Of a stretch of DNA of 9,670 nt, positions 1 to 7,965 are shown piece by piece. The position numbers and the translations under genes were made by a program. The DNA is from an uncultured Alphaproteobacteria bacterium (lineage in GTDB: Bacteria > Pseudomonadota > Alphaproteobacteria > Rickettsiales > UBA1997). The notes under the pieces are model-generated. The model saw nothing but the letters and a program-made list of their open reading frames with translations. It was not told the DNA's origin and ran no database searches. Positions within the stretch are counted from its first letter, which is position 1. Every line of letters begins with the position of its first letter. The stretch is taken from positions 1 to 9,670 of the forward strand of contig CAIOKL010000086.1 in NCBI GenBank assembly GCA_903858915.1. Direction: 5' to 3'.

Positions 1-3000
1 CAGGCTTTGGTGTGTTTAGATCGGAGCATAAAGATTTCCGCCCAGAAGTTGTTAATTCTTCGCCCGAAGAAGTTGGTGATTCAGTGCATAATCCATTTGT
101 AGTTGAGGTTATAAAATCGCGTTATCGCTCTAAAATTCATCGCTCAACTAATGCCGAAAGAATTAGGGTTCAAAAAATTTCACCCGAAGGCAAAGTAATC
201 GGAGAGTTCCGTTTCGTTGGCTTATTCACTTCGTCGACTTATTTCTCAAGTATATTTTCAATCCCATTATTACGAAATAAGGTGACTAATGTTATTGAAA
301 ATTCTGAATATATTAAGGGAAGCCACAACTACAAAGACTTGATATCAATTCTTGAATCTTACCCGCGCGATGAATTATTTCAAATTAGCGAAGCAGATTT
401 ATTGAAAAATGCCACGGGAATTGTTTCGATTTCAGGTCGATCAATCGTTAAATTTTTTGCTCGCAAAGATAAGTTTAATCGCTTCGTAAGCTGTTTAATT
501 TACACTCCGCGCGATAGAAGTAATTCTGAAATGCGCGAAAAAATTAAAGCATTTTTGTGCGAAGTTTTTCGTGGCGAAGTTGCCGATTCTTTTGTGCAAA
601 TTACCGAATCAAACTTGATTCGTTTTCATTTAATAATTCGTACCGACAAAGGAATCCCTAAGTTCGATGAAAATTTTATTGAGCATCAAATTATCAAAAT
701 GACGAAAATTTGGAGCGATGAATTAATTGATGCCATAAAAGCCAAATTTGAAGATGAAAAAAGAATTTTACTGCACGCAAAATATAAAAATTCATTTTCA
801 GTAAGTTATGTTAATCGCTTCGACGCCAATGTTGCGGCAGATGACATCGAATTTATTGAAAATAGTTTTGAAAAAAATTCGCCAATTTTTAATCTTTATA
901 AAAAATCCGATTTACTCGAAAAAGAAACTGCGGAATTAAAAATTTATTCACCGCATCAAGAAATTATTCTTTCGTCGATAATGCCAATTTTAGAAAGTTT
1001 TGGATTCAATGTTATCAAGGAGCATACCTACGCAGTCAATGTTGAAGAAGATTTAAAGAATCGTTCAATTAAAAAAGCGTGGATTCATTATTTCCATTTA
1101 AATCTTTCAAAAAATGGCGGAGAATTAACTGAAAAAATTAAAACAAATTTTGAAATTGCCGTCGATTTAATTTGGAAAAATATCACCAAAGTTGGTTCTT
1201 TGAATAAGCTTGTAGTGGCTTGCAACCTTGATTGGAAGCAAATTTTTATGTTGCGGGGCTATTTCAAATATCTTTATCAAACTGGCTTTAGATTCAACCA
1301 GAGCAATGTCGCAGAGTGCTTTGTCCGTAATGCGCAAATTTGTAAATCTTTGGTTGATTTATTCGAAATAAAATTTGATCCAAATTTAAAAATTTCGCAA
1401 GAGCAACGCATCGAAAAAGCCGAAGAAATTGTTAAAAAAATTAACGAAGATTTGACTAAAATCAAGGATGTTTCAGATGATGCAATTATTCGTCGCTTCT
1501 TAGGCGCTCTAAAGGCAACTTTACGCACAAATTATTATCAACTTGACAATAATAACCAATTTAAAGGCTATGTTTCTTTTAAATTTGATTGCAAAAAAGT
1601 GCCAAATTTACCATTGCCACTTCCTTACGCAGAAATTTTTGTTTATTCGCCGAAGGTTGAGGCTATTCACTTGAGAGGTGGTAAAGTTGCTCGCGGTGGT
1701 TTGCGTTGGTCGGACCGTCAAGAAGATTTTAGAACCGAAGTTTTGGGTTTAATGAAGGCTCAAATGACCAAGAACGCCGTTATTGTCCCCGTTGGCTCTA
1801 AGGGTGGTTTCGTTATTAAATCCGACACTTCAAAAATGTCGCGCGATGAGCTTCAGCAAGAAGGAATCGCTTGTTATAAAACTTTTTTACGCGGTCTATT
1901 GGACATTACGGATAATGTGATTGACGGCAAAGTTGAGCATCCGAAAAATGTCGTGATGCATGATGCTTCTGACCCTTATTTAGTAGTTGCGGCCGACAAA
2001 GGAACAGCAACTTTTTCTGATACCGCCAACGGAATTTCGCAAGAATATAATTTTTGGCTTGGCGATGCTTTCGCTTCGGGCGGTTCGGTTGGTTATGATC
2101 ATAAGAAAATGGGAATTACCGCCAAGGGCGCTTGGATTTCGGTCATGCGTCACTTCAGAGAGCTTGGCGTTGACACTCAAACTCAAGATTTCACTTGTGT
2201 TGGAATCGGCGATTTGGCGGGCGATGTTTTTGGTAACGGCATGTTGCTTTCGAAGCACATTAAGCTTGTTGGGGCGTTCAATCACATGCATATTTTTCTT
2301 GATCCAAATCCTGATTCACAAAAATCTTTTAAAGAGCGCGAAAGAATGTTTAATTTACCGCGTTCAACTTGGATGGATTACGATAAATCCTTGATTTCCA
2401 AGGGCGGAGGCGTGTTCGAAAGAAGTGCTAAATCGATTAAAATTTCGCCAGAAATTCAAGAAATTTTAAAAATTTCTGAAGATGAATTAGCGCCAACGGA
2501 TTTGATGCGTGCTATTTTGAAAGCGCCAGTCGATTTATTATGGAATGGTGGAATTGGCACTTATGTTAAGTCGCAAGATGAAACTAATCAAGATGTTGGC
2601 GATAAAGCCAATGATTTATTGCGCATTAACGGCAATGAATTGAACTGCAAGGTTGTAGGCGAGGGTGGTAATTTAGGATTTACCCAAAAAGGTCGAATAG
2701 AGTTCGCGAAAAATGGTGGCAGAATTAACACTGATGCCATGGATAATTCGGCGGGAGTTGATTGCTCAGACCATGAGGTAAATATTAAAATCGCTTTAAT
2801 TTCGGCGATGAAAAGCAAAAAAATTAATCTCGAAGAACGCAATAAAATTCTCGAAGCCATGACTGACGATGTTTCAGCTTTGGTTTTGAGCGACAACCGT
2901 TTGCAAACTCAAGCAATCTCAATCGCGCAAAGCCTTGGTGCATCATCACTCGGAGAGCAATCACAATTTTTGGATAATCTTGAAAAAAGTGGATTATTAA

Positions 3001-4088
3001 ATCGTGCCATTGAATTTTTGCCAAATCGCAAAGAAATTGATAAATTGCAAATTGAGCAAAAAGGCTTAACGCGCCCAGAATTGTGTGTGATGTTGGCATA
3101 TTCTAAAATGGATATTTATAATAAAATTTTAGCCTCAGATTTGGTAAAAGATAAATATTTTGAAAGCGAATTATTGGCGTATTTCCCAAAATTATTGCAA
3201 GAAAAATTATCGGCCGAGATATTGAGCCACCAGCTTCGCAACGAAATTATTGCCACACAAATTACAAATTTTGTGGTTAATAGAATTGGCATAACTTTTA
3301 TCAATCAAATTTGCCAAGATAGCGGTTTTTCTTTGGTTGAAGTTGTTAAAAATTTCATTATTGCTTGCGATTCTTTTAGAATTCGTGAAGTTTGGCAAGA
3401 GGTTGAAAATCTTGACGGCGCCATTCCATTAAATACTCAAATGCAAATGTTTTTGAGTGCAAATAAATTAATCGAACGATCGGTTTTGTGGCTTTTGCGC
3501 AATCAAATCAAGGGTTCAGTTGCTGAAATAATTACTAGATTCCAAAAAATTGCCGACGAATTATTGGGATTATTACCCTCAGTTTTAGCAAAAGCTTCGC
3601 ATGAATCTTTCGCAAGAAAAATCGAAAGATATTGCATTAATAAAGTTGATAGAAAATTGTCGGAAAGAGTGGCTTCAATGGATCCAGTCGCCTCGGCTTT
3701 TGATATTTCTGAAATTGCTTTGGCAACAAAATTTGATATCAAAACTATCGCTGAAATTTATTTTGCGGTCGGTACAAGATTTTCCTTTAAATGGCTCAGA
3801 AGTAGGCTTAACAAGATAGTTTTGAACAATCATTGGCAAAAACTTTCCAGCAAAACCGTGCTTGAAGATTTATATTCTTATCAAATGCGTTTAGCGAAAG
3901 ATATTGCTGATTTTGGATTAAATAATAAAAATAAATCGACTGAAAATTTGATTGAAAATTGGTCAAAAAATTCAATCTTTTTAATAGAAAGGTTTGACAA
4001 TTTTATTTTAGAATTGAAGAATGAACAAAATCCAGATTTATCAATGTTTGTTGTGGCTTTAAATCGCATCAAACCTTTGGTAAATTAA
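1..4088 (+). CDS. gdhZ: NAD-specific glutamate dehydrogenase, large (GDH2/GdhZ) type, 5'-truncated by window edge
   Basis: Catalyses NAD-dependent oxidative deamination of glutamate to 2-oxoglutarate and ammonia in the cytosol, feeding amino-acid carbon into the TCA cycle. The reading frame is open to the window edge (Gly-Phe-Gly precede the GTG at 12), so that GTG is internal. About 1,360 residues are visible, against roughly 1,550-1,620 in the family; some 200-250 N-terminal residues are missing. Counting from the GTG as 1: a regulatory, ACT-like N-terminal region containing SHNYKDL and YPRDELFQI; then the catalytic core with RGGLRWSDR (561-569), MTKNAVIVPVGSKGGF (585-600, K597 the likely catalytic Lys by analogy with classical GDHs), DPYLVVAADKGTA (654-666), a nucleotide-binding GIGDLAGDVFGNG (731-743), EGGNLG (884-889) and GRINTDAMDNSAGVDCSDHE (903-922); then a helical C-terminal domain. 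There is no frameshift. A tRNA-Leu follows 10 bases after the stop. The family call is secure; the symbol follows the Caulobacter name. Confidence 0.96.
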   Translation, partial: GFGVFRSEHKDFRPEVVNSSPEEVGDSVHNPFVVEVIKSRYRSKIHRSTNAERIRVQKISPEGKVIGEFRFVGLFTSSTYFSSIFSIPLLRNKVTNVIENSEYIKGSHNYKDLISILESYPRDELFQISEADLLKNATGIVSISGRSIVKFFARKDKFNRFVSCLIYTPRDRSNSEMREKIKAFLCEVFRGEVADSFVQITESNLIRFHLIIRTDKGIPKFDENFIEHQIIKMTKIWSDELIDAIKAKFEDEKRILLHAKYKNSFSVSYVNRFDANVAADDIEFIENSFEKNSPIFNLYKKSDLLEKETAELKIYSPHQEIILSSIMPILESFGFNVIKEHTYAVNVEEDLKNRSIKKAWIHYFHLNLSKNGGELTEKIKTNFEIAVDLIWKNITKVGSLNKLVVACNLDWKQIFMLRGYFKYLYQTGFRFNQSNVAECFVRNAQICKSLVDLFEIKFDPNLKISQEQRIEKAEEIVKKINEDLTKIKDVSDDAIIRRFLGALKATLRTNYYQLDNNNQFKGYVSFKFDCKKVPNLPLPLPYAEIFVYSPKVEAIHLRGGKVARGGLRWSDRQEDFRTEVLGLMKAQMTKNAVIVPVGSKGGFVIKSDTSKMSRDELQQEGIACYKTFLRGLLDITDNVIDGKVEHPKNVVMHDASDPYLVVAADKGTATFSDTANGISQEYNFWLGDAFASGGSVGYDHKKMGITAKGAWISVMRHFRELGVDTQTQDFTCVGIGDLAGDVFGNGMLLSKHIKLVGAFNHMHIFLDPNPDSQKSFKERERMFNLPRSTWMDYDKSLISKGGGVFERSAKSIKISPEIQEILKISEDELAPTDLMRAILKAPVDLLWNGGIGTYVKSQDETNQDVGDKANDLLRINGNELNCKVVGEGGNLGFTQKGRIEFAKNGGRINTDAMDNSAGVDCSDHEVNIKIALISAMKSKKINLEERNKILEAMTDDVSALVLSDNRLQTQAISIAQSLGASSLGEQSQFLDNLEKSGLLNRAIEFLPNRKEIDKLQIEQKGLTRPELCVMLAYSKMDIYNKILASDLVKDKYFESELLAYFPKLLQEKLSAEILSHQLRNEIIATQITNFVVNRIGITFINQICQDSGFSLVEVVKNFIIACDSFRIREVWQEVENLDGAIPLNTQMQMFLSANKLIERSVLWLLRNQIKGSVAEIITRFQKIADELLGLLPSVLAKASHESFARKIERYCINKVDRKLSERVASMDPVASAFDISEIALATKFDIKTIAEIYFAVGTRFSFKWLRSRLNKIVLNNHWQKLSSKTVLEDLYSYQMRLAKDIADFGLNNKNKSTENLIENWSKNSIFLIERFDNFILELKNEQNPDLSMFVVALNRIKPLVN

Positions 4089-4098
4089 TTTATAAAAT

Positions 4099-4185
4099 GC
4101 GTTCGTGGCGGAATTGGTATACGCGTAACGTTGAGGTCGTTATGGGGTAAAACCCGTGGAAGTTCAAGTCTTCTCGAACGCACCA
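4099..4185 (+). tRNA. tRNA-Leu (anticodon GAG), CCA encoded
   Basis: Folds by hand into a complete class II tRNA. The acceptor stem is GCGTTCG (4099-4105) with CGAACGC (4175-4181). The D-arm is of tRNA-Leu type (TGGCGGAATTGGTA). The anticodon stem is TAACG/CGTTA around the loop TTGAGGT, giving anticodon GAG at 4133-4135. A long variable arm pairs GGGT with ACCC, and the T-arm is GGAAG-TTCAAGT-CTTCT. Discriminator A4182 and a genome-encoded CCA (4183-4185) follow. The long variable arm and A discriminator fit leucine; GAG reads CTC and CTT codons. It lies 10 bases after the glutamate dehydrogenase stop with no terminator between, so it may be processed from that transcript. Confidence 0.95.
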
Positions 4186-4203
4186 TTTTATAAAATTTTT
4201 TTT
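4185..4203 (+). terminator. AT-only palindrome plus T-run after tRNA-Leu, possible weak terminator
   Basis: ATTTTATAAAAT (4185-4196) is a perfect 12-base palindrome overlapping the last A of the tRNA CCA, and it runs into eight T residues (4196-4203). It has no GC pairs and no loop, so alone it would be a weak terminator. ATTTTATAAA (4185-4194) can instead pair with TTTATAAAAT just upstream of the tRNA (4089-4098), extending the acceptor stem past the unpaired ACC. It could therefore be a processing stem rather than a stop signal. Confidence 0.3.
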
Positions 4204-4224
4204 GAATATTGTAATTTATATAAT
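4196..4224 (+). promoter_or_regulatory. Candidate promoter for pntAA-ftsZ-thiE (consensus -10, poor -35)
   Basis: TATAAT at 4219-4224 matches the -10 consensus exactly. The position 17 bases upstream is only a T-run (4196-4201), so the -35 is weak. Transcription would begin near 4231 and give a leader of about 25 bases before the ATG at 4256. If real, it rules out the upstream TTG at 4202 as the pntAA start. In DNA this AT-rich a chance TATAAT is common, so confidence is moderate to low. Confidence 0.4.
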
Positions 4225-4255
4225 CTCGTTAATCCAAGATAAATATTTAAAAAAC

Positions 4256-5371
4256 ATGAAACTTCTTGCGCTTAAAGAAAGTAATCAAAATGAAAAAAGG
4301 GTGGCTTTAACCCCCGATGTTATCGCTAAATATCAAAAATTCGGATTAGAAATTTTTGTTGAAAGCGAAGCCGGAAAAAACTGTAATTTTTCTGATTCAG
4401 ATTACGAAAAAAATGGTGCTAAAATAGTTAAAAATATTAACGAAATTTTGCCCGAAATTGACATCGTAATTTCTGTTCAACGCCATGATTTTGAGCATGC
4501 CAAGCTTAAGCCGGATGCCATTTTTTTGGCACTTTTAAATCCATATTTTCAAAAAGAAATTGTAAAAAAATTAGCAAATTTCGACCTAAATGTTTTTGCT
4601 TTGGAGCTTCTTCCGCGAATTACGCGCGCCCAATCGATGGATATTTTATCTTCGCAAAGTAATTTAACTGGCTATCGCGCCGTTATCGACGCTGTTTATG
4701 AAATGAATAATTCGGTGCCGATGATGATAACTTCAGCCGGCACAATTTCAGCGGCAAAATTTATGATTCTTGGCGCCGGAGTAGCTGGTTTGCAAGCGAT
4801 TGCCACCGCCAAAAGAATCGGTGCCATTGTTTGCGCTTTTGATGTTCGCGCTTCGGCAAAAGAACAAGTGCAAAGTTTGGGAGCTAAATTTATCGAAGTA
4901 AAATCCGACGAAAAAATCGATGGCGTTTACGCTAAAGAAATGAGCGAAGAATATAAAATTAAGCAACAAGAACTTCTAGAGGAAACCATTAAAAACCAAG
5001 ATGTTGTAATTTCCACGGCTTTAATTCCGGGTAAAAAAGCGCCGATTTTAATCACCGAAAAAATGGTGAATTTGATGAAGCCAAATTCAATAATTATTGA
5101 TTTGGCAACGGTTAATGGAGGCAATTGCGAGCTTACTAAATCAGATAAAATAATTGTTCATAACGATGTTAAAATTATTGGTTACGAAAATTATCCAAGT
5201 CGCATCGCTTTGGACGCAAGTAAATTTTTTGCTAAAAATATTTTAAATTTTGTTGAGCTTTTAATTGATAAAGATAAAAAATCAATTCTAATAAATAGAG
5301 ATGATGAAATTATCAAAGCAACTTTAATTTGTAGCAACAAAACTATTATCAACGAAAACTTTGTAAATTAA
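4256..5371 (+). CDS. pntAA: NAD(P) transhydrogenase subunit alpha part 1 (PntAA, NAD(H)-binding domain I)
   Basis: Soluble NAD(H)-binding domain I of the proton-translocating transhydrogenase, which transfers hydride between NADH and NADP+ using the proton-motive force; it docks on membrane subunits PntAB and PntB. At 371 residues it is close to the usual size of split alphaproteobacterial PntAA. Visible motifs: RVALTP near the N-terminus; [14 protein letters not shown] (R124 onward), which lines the nicotinamide site in the Rhodospirillum rubrum protein; the Rossmann motif GAGVAG (173-178) followed by AFDVR; and the mobile loop YAKEM (Y225). The reading frame is open back to a TTG at 4202, but the ATG at 4256 starts exactly at the family N-terminus (MKLLALKES). 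No Shine-Dalgarno sequence is visible. pntAB and pntB do not follow; ftsZ starts one base after the stop, so the partner subunits must be elsewhere or absent. Alanine dehydrogenase is the main paralogue, but the RAQSMD segment and mobile loop favour PntAA. Confidence 0.93.
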   Translation: MKLLALKESNQNEKRVALTPDVIAKYQKFGLEIFVESEAGKNCNFSDSDYEKNGAKIVKNINEILPEIDIVISVQRHDFEHAKLKPDAIFLALLNPYFQKEIVKKLANFDLNVFALELLPRITRAQSMDILSSQSNLTGYRAVIDAVYEMNNSVPMMITSAGTISAAKFMILGAGVAGLQAIATAKRIGAIVCAFDVRASAKEQVQSLGAKFIEVKSDEKIDGVYAKEMSEEYKIKQQELLEETIKNQDVVISTALIPGKKAPILITEKMVNLMKPNSIIIDLATVNGGNCELTKSDKIIVHNDVKIIGYENYPSRIALDASKFFAKNILNFVELLIDKDKKSILINRDDEIIKATLICSNKTIINENFVN

Positions 5372-5372
5372 A

Positions 5373-7223
5373 ATGATTGATAACGAAATTTCTCAAACTG
5401 TCCCAGTTAAATCTTCAAGAAAACCTAAAAATTCTATGCCAATTAAACTTGATATTCCTCAGCCTGAGCTTATGAAACCTAAAATCACCATTTTTGGTGT
5501 TGGTGGAGCGGGTGGCAATGCCCTTAACAATATGATTCGTTCAAATCTTGAGGGAGTTGAATTCGTCGCTGCGAACACCGATTCTCAGGCTTTGGCGCAT
5601 GCTTTAACGCCAGATCGTATTCAACTTGGTGCGCGCACCACAAAAGGCTTAGGAGCTGGCTCTTTTCCTGATCGTGGCAGAATGGCCGCCGAAGAAAATA
5701 TCGAAGAAATCGAGAAACATCTTGAGGGTTGTAATATGGTTTTTATCGCTGCTGGAATGGGCGGTGGAACGGGAACTGGCGCGGCGCCAGTTATTGCAAA
5801 ATTAGCTCGCGAACGCGAAATATTGACGGTTGGTGTGGTTACTAAACCATTTCATTTCGAAGGAAAATATCGCATGGAAACCGCTGAAGCTGGAATCGAA
5901 GAATTGAAAAAATATGTCGATACTTTGATCATAATTCCGAATCAAAATCTTTTTAGAATCGCCAATGAAAATACTACTTTTGAATCGGCATTCAAAATGG
6001 CCGACGATGTTTTGCATGCCGGCGTTCGTGGTGTAACCGACTTAATCACCATGCCTGGTTTAGTTAATTTGGATTTTGCTGATATCCGCACCATCATGAC
6101 CAAAATGGGCAAGGCGATGATGGGAACCGGAGAAGCGACGGGAGAAAATCGCGCTATTTTAGCATGCGAAGCGGCGATTGCTAATCCGCTTCTTGATGAT
6201 ATTTCGATTAAAGGTGCCAAAGGTGTTTTGGTTAATATGACGGGCGGTCCAGACATGACGCTCTTCGAAGCCGATATGGCGGTTAATACAATTCGTAAAG
6301 AAGTTGATCAAAATGCTAATATCATTTTTGGTTCGGCTTTTGATGAAAATATGAAAGGTAAAATCAGAATTTCCGTAGTTGCGACCGGTATTGATAGCGA
6401 AGAATTTCGACGCGAAAATTTTAAATCCAAAGAAACTAATGAGCCTTCGCGCTTTAAGGCAGTAGTTCCCGAAACTGCAAAACAAAATTCGAGCAAAAGT
6501 TTTTTTGATCCTGGAGTTTCGGCAAAGCCTTCAAAACAAGAAGTTGAAGAAATAAGCGATGAAAATTTCAAGCCAAAAAAGATTTTTAGCAAAGAAGAAA
6601 ATCTTAATTACGGCAAAGAATCCGAAAGCTTAACGCCAAAAGTTGATCAAGAAAATAAACAACAACCCGTTGTTGCAAATTTCTTCAACGAAACTTCTTC
6701 AACGGCTATTCCATCGATTCCTTCTCAAGTGGCTCCAGCTCAAGCTAAATCACCATTTCAAATGGATGATCATGAAGAAGAAATTCACGAAGAAATCAAA
6801 GTGGAATTTGAAGAAAAAATTGTTGAAAAAGCGGTGGAAAAAAAGCCTGCCAAACCTGCTAAAGTTGAAAAACCTAAAAAAGATTCTTCCGGCGGATTTA
6901 GTTTATTCAGCTTTATGAATAATAAAGAAAAATCCGAAGAGCCTTTAGCTAATCCTGACAATAAATTATCGAACAATATTTTTTCTGAATCGGCAAAAAT
7001 TCCAGCGGATTTATTATCAAAAGATGATGGAAAAAATAAGAAAATTAAACAAATAAATGATGAAGATTCTCAAGCTAGCGTCTCTTCTCAAGAAGCTGAA
7101 AAAAAACGACAACAATTTTTTGGCAACACAATTTTTGACGAAGAGGCTGGATCAAATAATCACGAAGAAAAATTTGATGACGACATCATCAATGTTCCCG
7201 CTTTCTTTAGAAGAAAAAAATAA
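5373..7223 (+). CDS. ftsZ: Cell division protein FtsZ with long charged C-terminal linker
   Basis: Tubulin-like GTPase that polymerises into the cytokinetic Z-ring. GTP-binding motifs are intact: GVGGAGGN (42-49), NTDSQ (68-72) and the tubulin signature GGGTGTG (130-136). The T7 catalytic loop is N232-L-D234-F-A-D237. The globular core ends near residue 341 (VVATGID). A low-complexity linker of about 255 residues follows, with an acidic stretch near 465-489 and a Lys/Pro/Ala stretch near 490-503. The last 15 residues ([15 protein letters not shown]) are the conserved C-terminal peptide that binds FtsA and other partners. At 616 residues it exceeds Caulobacter FtsZ (about 508). An alternative start at Met23 (5439, MPIKLDIP) lines up better with the Caulobacter N-terminus; neither start has a clear ribosome-binding site. 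The chosen start lies one base after the pntAA stop, suggesting coupled translation. ftsQ and ftsA are not next to it. Confidence 0.97.
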   Translation: MIDNEISQTVPVKSSRKPKNSMPIKLDIPQPELMKPKITIFGVGGAGGNALNNMIRSNLEGVEFVAANTDSQALAHALTPDRIQLGARTTKGLGAGSFPDRGRMAAEENIEEIEKHLEGCNMVFIAAGMGGGTGTGAAPVIAKLAREREILTVGVVTKPFHFEGKYRMETAEAGIEELKKYVDTLIIIPNQNLFRIANENTTFESAFKMADDVLHAGVRGVTDLITMPGLVNLDFADIRTIMTKMGKAMMGTGEATGENRAILACEAAIANPLLDDISIKGAKGVLVNMTGGPDMTLFEADMAVNTIRKEVDQNANIIFGSAFDENMKGKIRISVVATGIDSEEFRRENFKSKETNEPSRFKAVVPETAKQNSSKSFFDPGVSAKPSKQEVEEISDENFKPKKIFSKEENLNYGKESESLTPKVDQENKQQPVVANFFNETSSTAIPSIPSQVAPAQAKSPFQMDDHEEEIHEEIKVEFEEKIVEKAVEKKPAKPAKVEKPKKDSSGGFSLFSFMNNKEKSEEPLANPDNKLSNNIFSESAKIPADLLSKDDGKNKKIKQINDEDSQASVSSQEAEKKRQQFFGNTIFDEEAGSNNHEEKFDDDIINVPAFFRRKK

Positions 7224-7224
7224 T

Positions 7225-7283
7225 TTTTAACTCAATTTATGGCGCAAATTTATTTAATTTCTCCGCCACAAATTGAGTTAAAA
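7225..7283 (+). promoter_or_regulatory. Strong hairpin enclosing the thiE start codon
   Basis: TTTTAACTCAATTTATGGCG (7225-7244) is the reverse complement of 7264-7283 except for one A-C mismatch, giving 19 pairs of 20 with a 19-base loop (7245-7263). The lone mismatch is the A of the thiE ATG (7239). The hairpin begins two bases after the ftsZ stop. It occludes the ribosome-binding region and first two codons of thiE, while its 3' arm codes for the conserved PPQIELK segment. A T-rich tract (ATTTTTCTTT, 7285-7294) follows, as in an intrinsic terminator. The structure is seen directly. Its role (thiE translational block, ftsZ 3'-end formation, or both) is inferred. No TPP riboswitch elements were recognised. 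Confidence 0.6.
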
Positions 7284-7850
7284 GATTTTTCTTTAAATCT
7301 TGAAAAGGCTCTAAAGACTGGGCTTGTTCCAGTTTTTCAATTGCGTTTAAAAAATTATTCTCCACTAGAAATCAAAAATTTTTCAAAAGAAATTAAAAAA
7401 ATATGCGACAATAATAATTGTCTATTTTTGTTAAATGATTTTTATGAAATTGCCATCGAAATAGGCGCTTCGGGCGTTCATGTTGGCATCGATGATAAAA
7501 AAATTTCACAAATTCGCCAAAATTCGCCAAAAAATTTTGTAATCGGCGCGAGTTGTTACGACTCAAAACACTTGGCAATGGAGGCGGGAGAACAAGGAGC
7601 GGATTATATTTCCTTCGGTGCATTTTTTGAAACTCAAACCAAAATTTCAAGAGGCAAGCCGAGTTTTGAAATTCTAAATTGGGCGAATGAAATTTTGAAT
7701 TTGCCGATTGTGGCGATCGGTGGAATTAATGATAAAAATTGCGCTGAATTAGTCAAAAATGGCGCTGATTTCTTAGCGGTAATTTCTTTTATATGGCAAC
7801 ATCCGCTTGGAGTCGAAGTGGCTCTAAAAAATCTTCATAATCAATTATAA
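7239..7850 (+). CDS. thiE: Thiamine-phosphate synthase (ThiE), alphaproteobacterial type
   Basis: Joins hydroxymethylpyrimidine diphosphate and thiazole phosphate to give thiamine phosphate and pyrophosphate; a cytosolic TIM barrel. At 203 residues it has the normal length. Motifs in barrel order: IYLISPP (4-10, close to the LYLITPP of alphaproteobacterial homologues as I recall them), QLRLK (34-38, canonical QxRxK for diphosphate binding), LND (65-67), GVHVGIDD (79-86), IGASCYDSKHLAM, GADYISFGAFFETQTK (120-135) and the phosphate-binding VAIGGIN (158-164). The ASCxDSxHLAM and FGAFF wording marks the alphaproteobacterial branch rather than the Bacillus type. The ATG sits 15 bases after the ftsZ stop, inside a strong hairpin and without a Shine-Dalgarno sequence; the conserved N-terminal strand makes a later start unlikely. 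No other thi genes are in view, so the precursors must be made elsewhere or imported. A divergent TenI/ThiE-like enzyme is possible, but the substrate motifs are mostly kept. Confidence 0.88.
   Translation: MAQIYLISPPQIELKDFSLNLEKALKTGLVPVFQLRLKNYSPLEIKNFSKEIKKICDNNNCLFLLNDFYEIAIEIGASGVHVGIDDKKISQIRQNSPKNFVIGASCYDSKHLAMEAGEQGADYISFGAFFETQTKISRGKPSFEILNWANEILNLPIVAIGGINDKNCAELVKNGADFLAVISFIWQHPLGVEVALKNLHNQL
7511..7530 (+). repeat. Perfect 10-bp tandem duplication inside thiE
   Basis: AATTCGCCAA occurs twice head to tail. The copies are read in different frames (the segment encodes roughly QIRQNSPKN), so gain or loss of one unit would shift the thiE frame. It lies in a variable surface segment between conserved motifs. 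Two copies are probably chance or simple slippage rather than a switch. Confidence 0.8.
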
Positions 7851-7921
7851 AAATTTAATTTTAAGTTTTCGCAAAAAAATATTTCCAAATTTTAATTAAA
7901 CTCTTGATTGTAAATTCGTTT

Positions 7922-7951
7922 TTGACATATTTATAAAAAATAAATTTTAAT
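7922..7951 (+). promoter_or_regulatory. Candidate sigma-70 promoter for pyrC with a very short leader
   Basis: TTGACA at 7922-7927 is a perfect -35. TTTAAT at 7946-7951 is a 5-of-6 -10 match at 18-base spacing; TTTTAA one base earlier gives 17. Transcription would start near 7958, leaving only about 8 bases before the pyrC ATG (7966), close to leaderless. The remainder of the 115-base gap between thiE and pyrC is AT-rich, with no GC-bearing terminator hairpin or other recognisable signal. Confidence 0.45.
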
Positions 7952-7965
7952 TCAATTTAAAGATT

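Noticed and set aside
1987..2394. 135-codon open frame overlapping the glutamate dehydrogenase core, and similar opposite-strand frames within gdh, ftsZ and thiE
   Set aside because: They lie wholly inside strongly conserved genes, show no recognisable motifs and have no initiation signals; they are frame shadows.
4202..4255. Extended pntAA start at the TTG (MNIVIYIISLIQDKYLKN...), resembling a hydrophobic leader
   Set aside because: PntAA domain I is soluble and the family N-terminus matches the ATG at 4256. The extra codons overlap the tRNA-proximal T-run and the likely -10 box.
5265..5292. Possible ftsZ promoter inside pntAA: TTGATA, 16 bases, TCTAAT
   Set aside because: Matches are partial, lie in coding sequence and are of a quality expected by chance at this AT content.
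7224..7300. TPP riboswitch at the ftsZ-thiE junction
   Set aside because: The THI-box core (CUGAGA and partner helices) is absent and the space before the ATG is only 15 bases.
7431..7442. ThiE has NDF where many homologues have NDR
   Set aside because: The residue after N-D varies among active enzymes (as I recall, Bacillus subtilis has NDD), so this is not good evidence of lost function.
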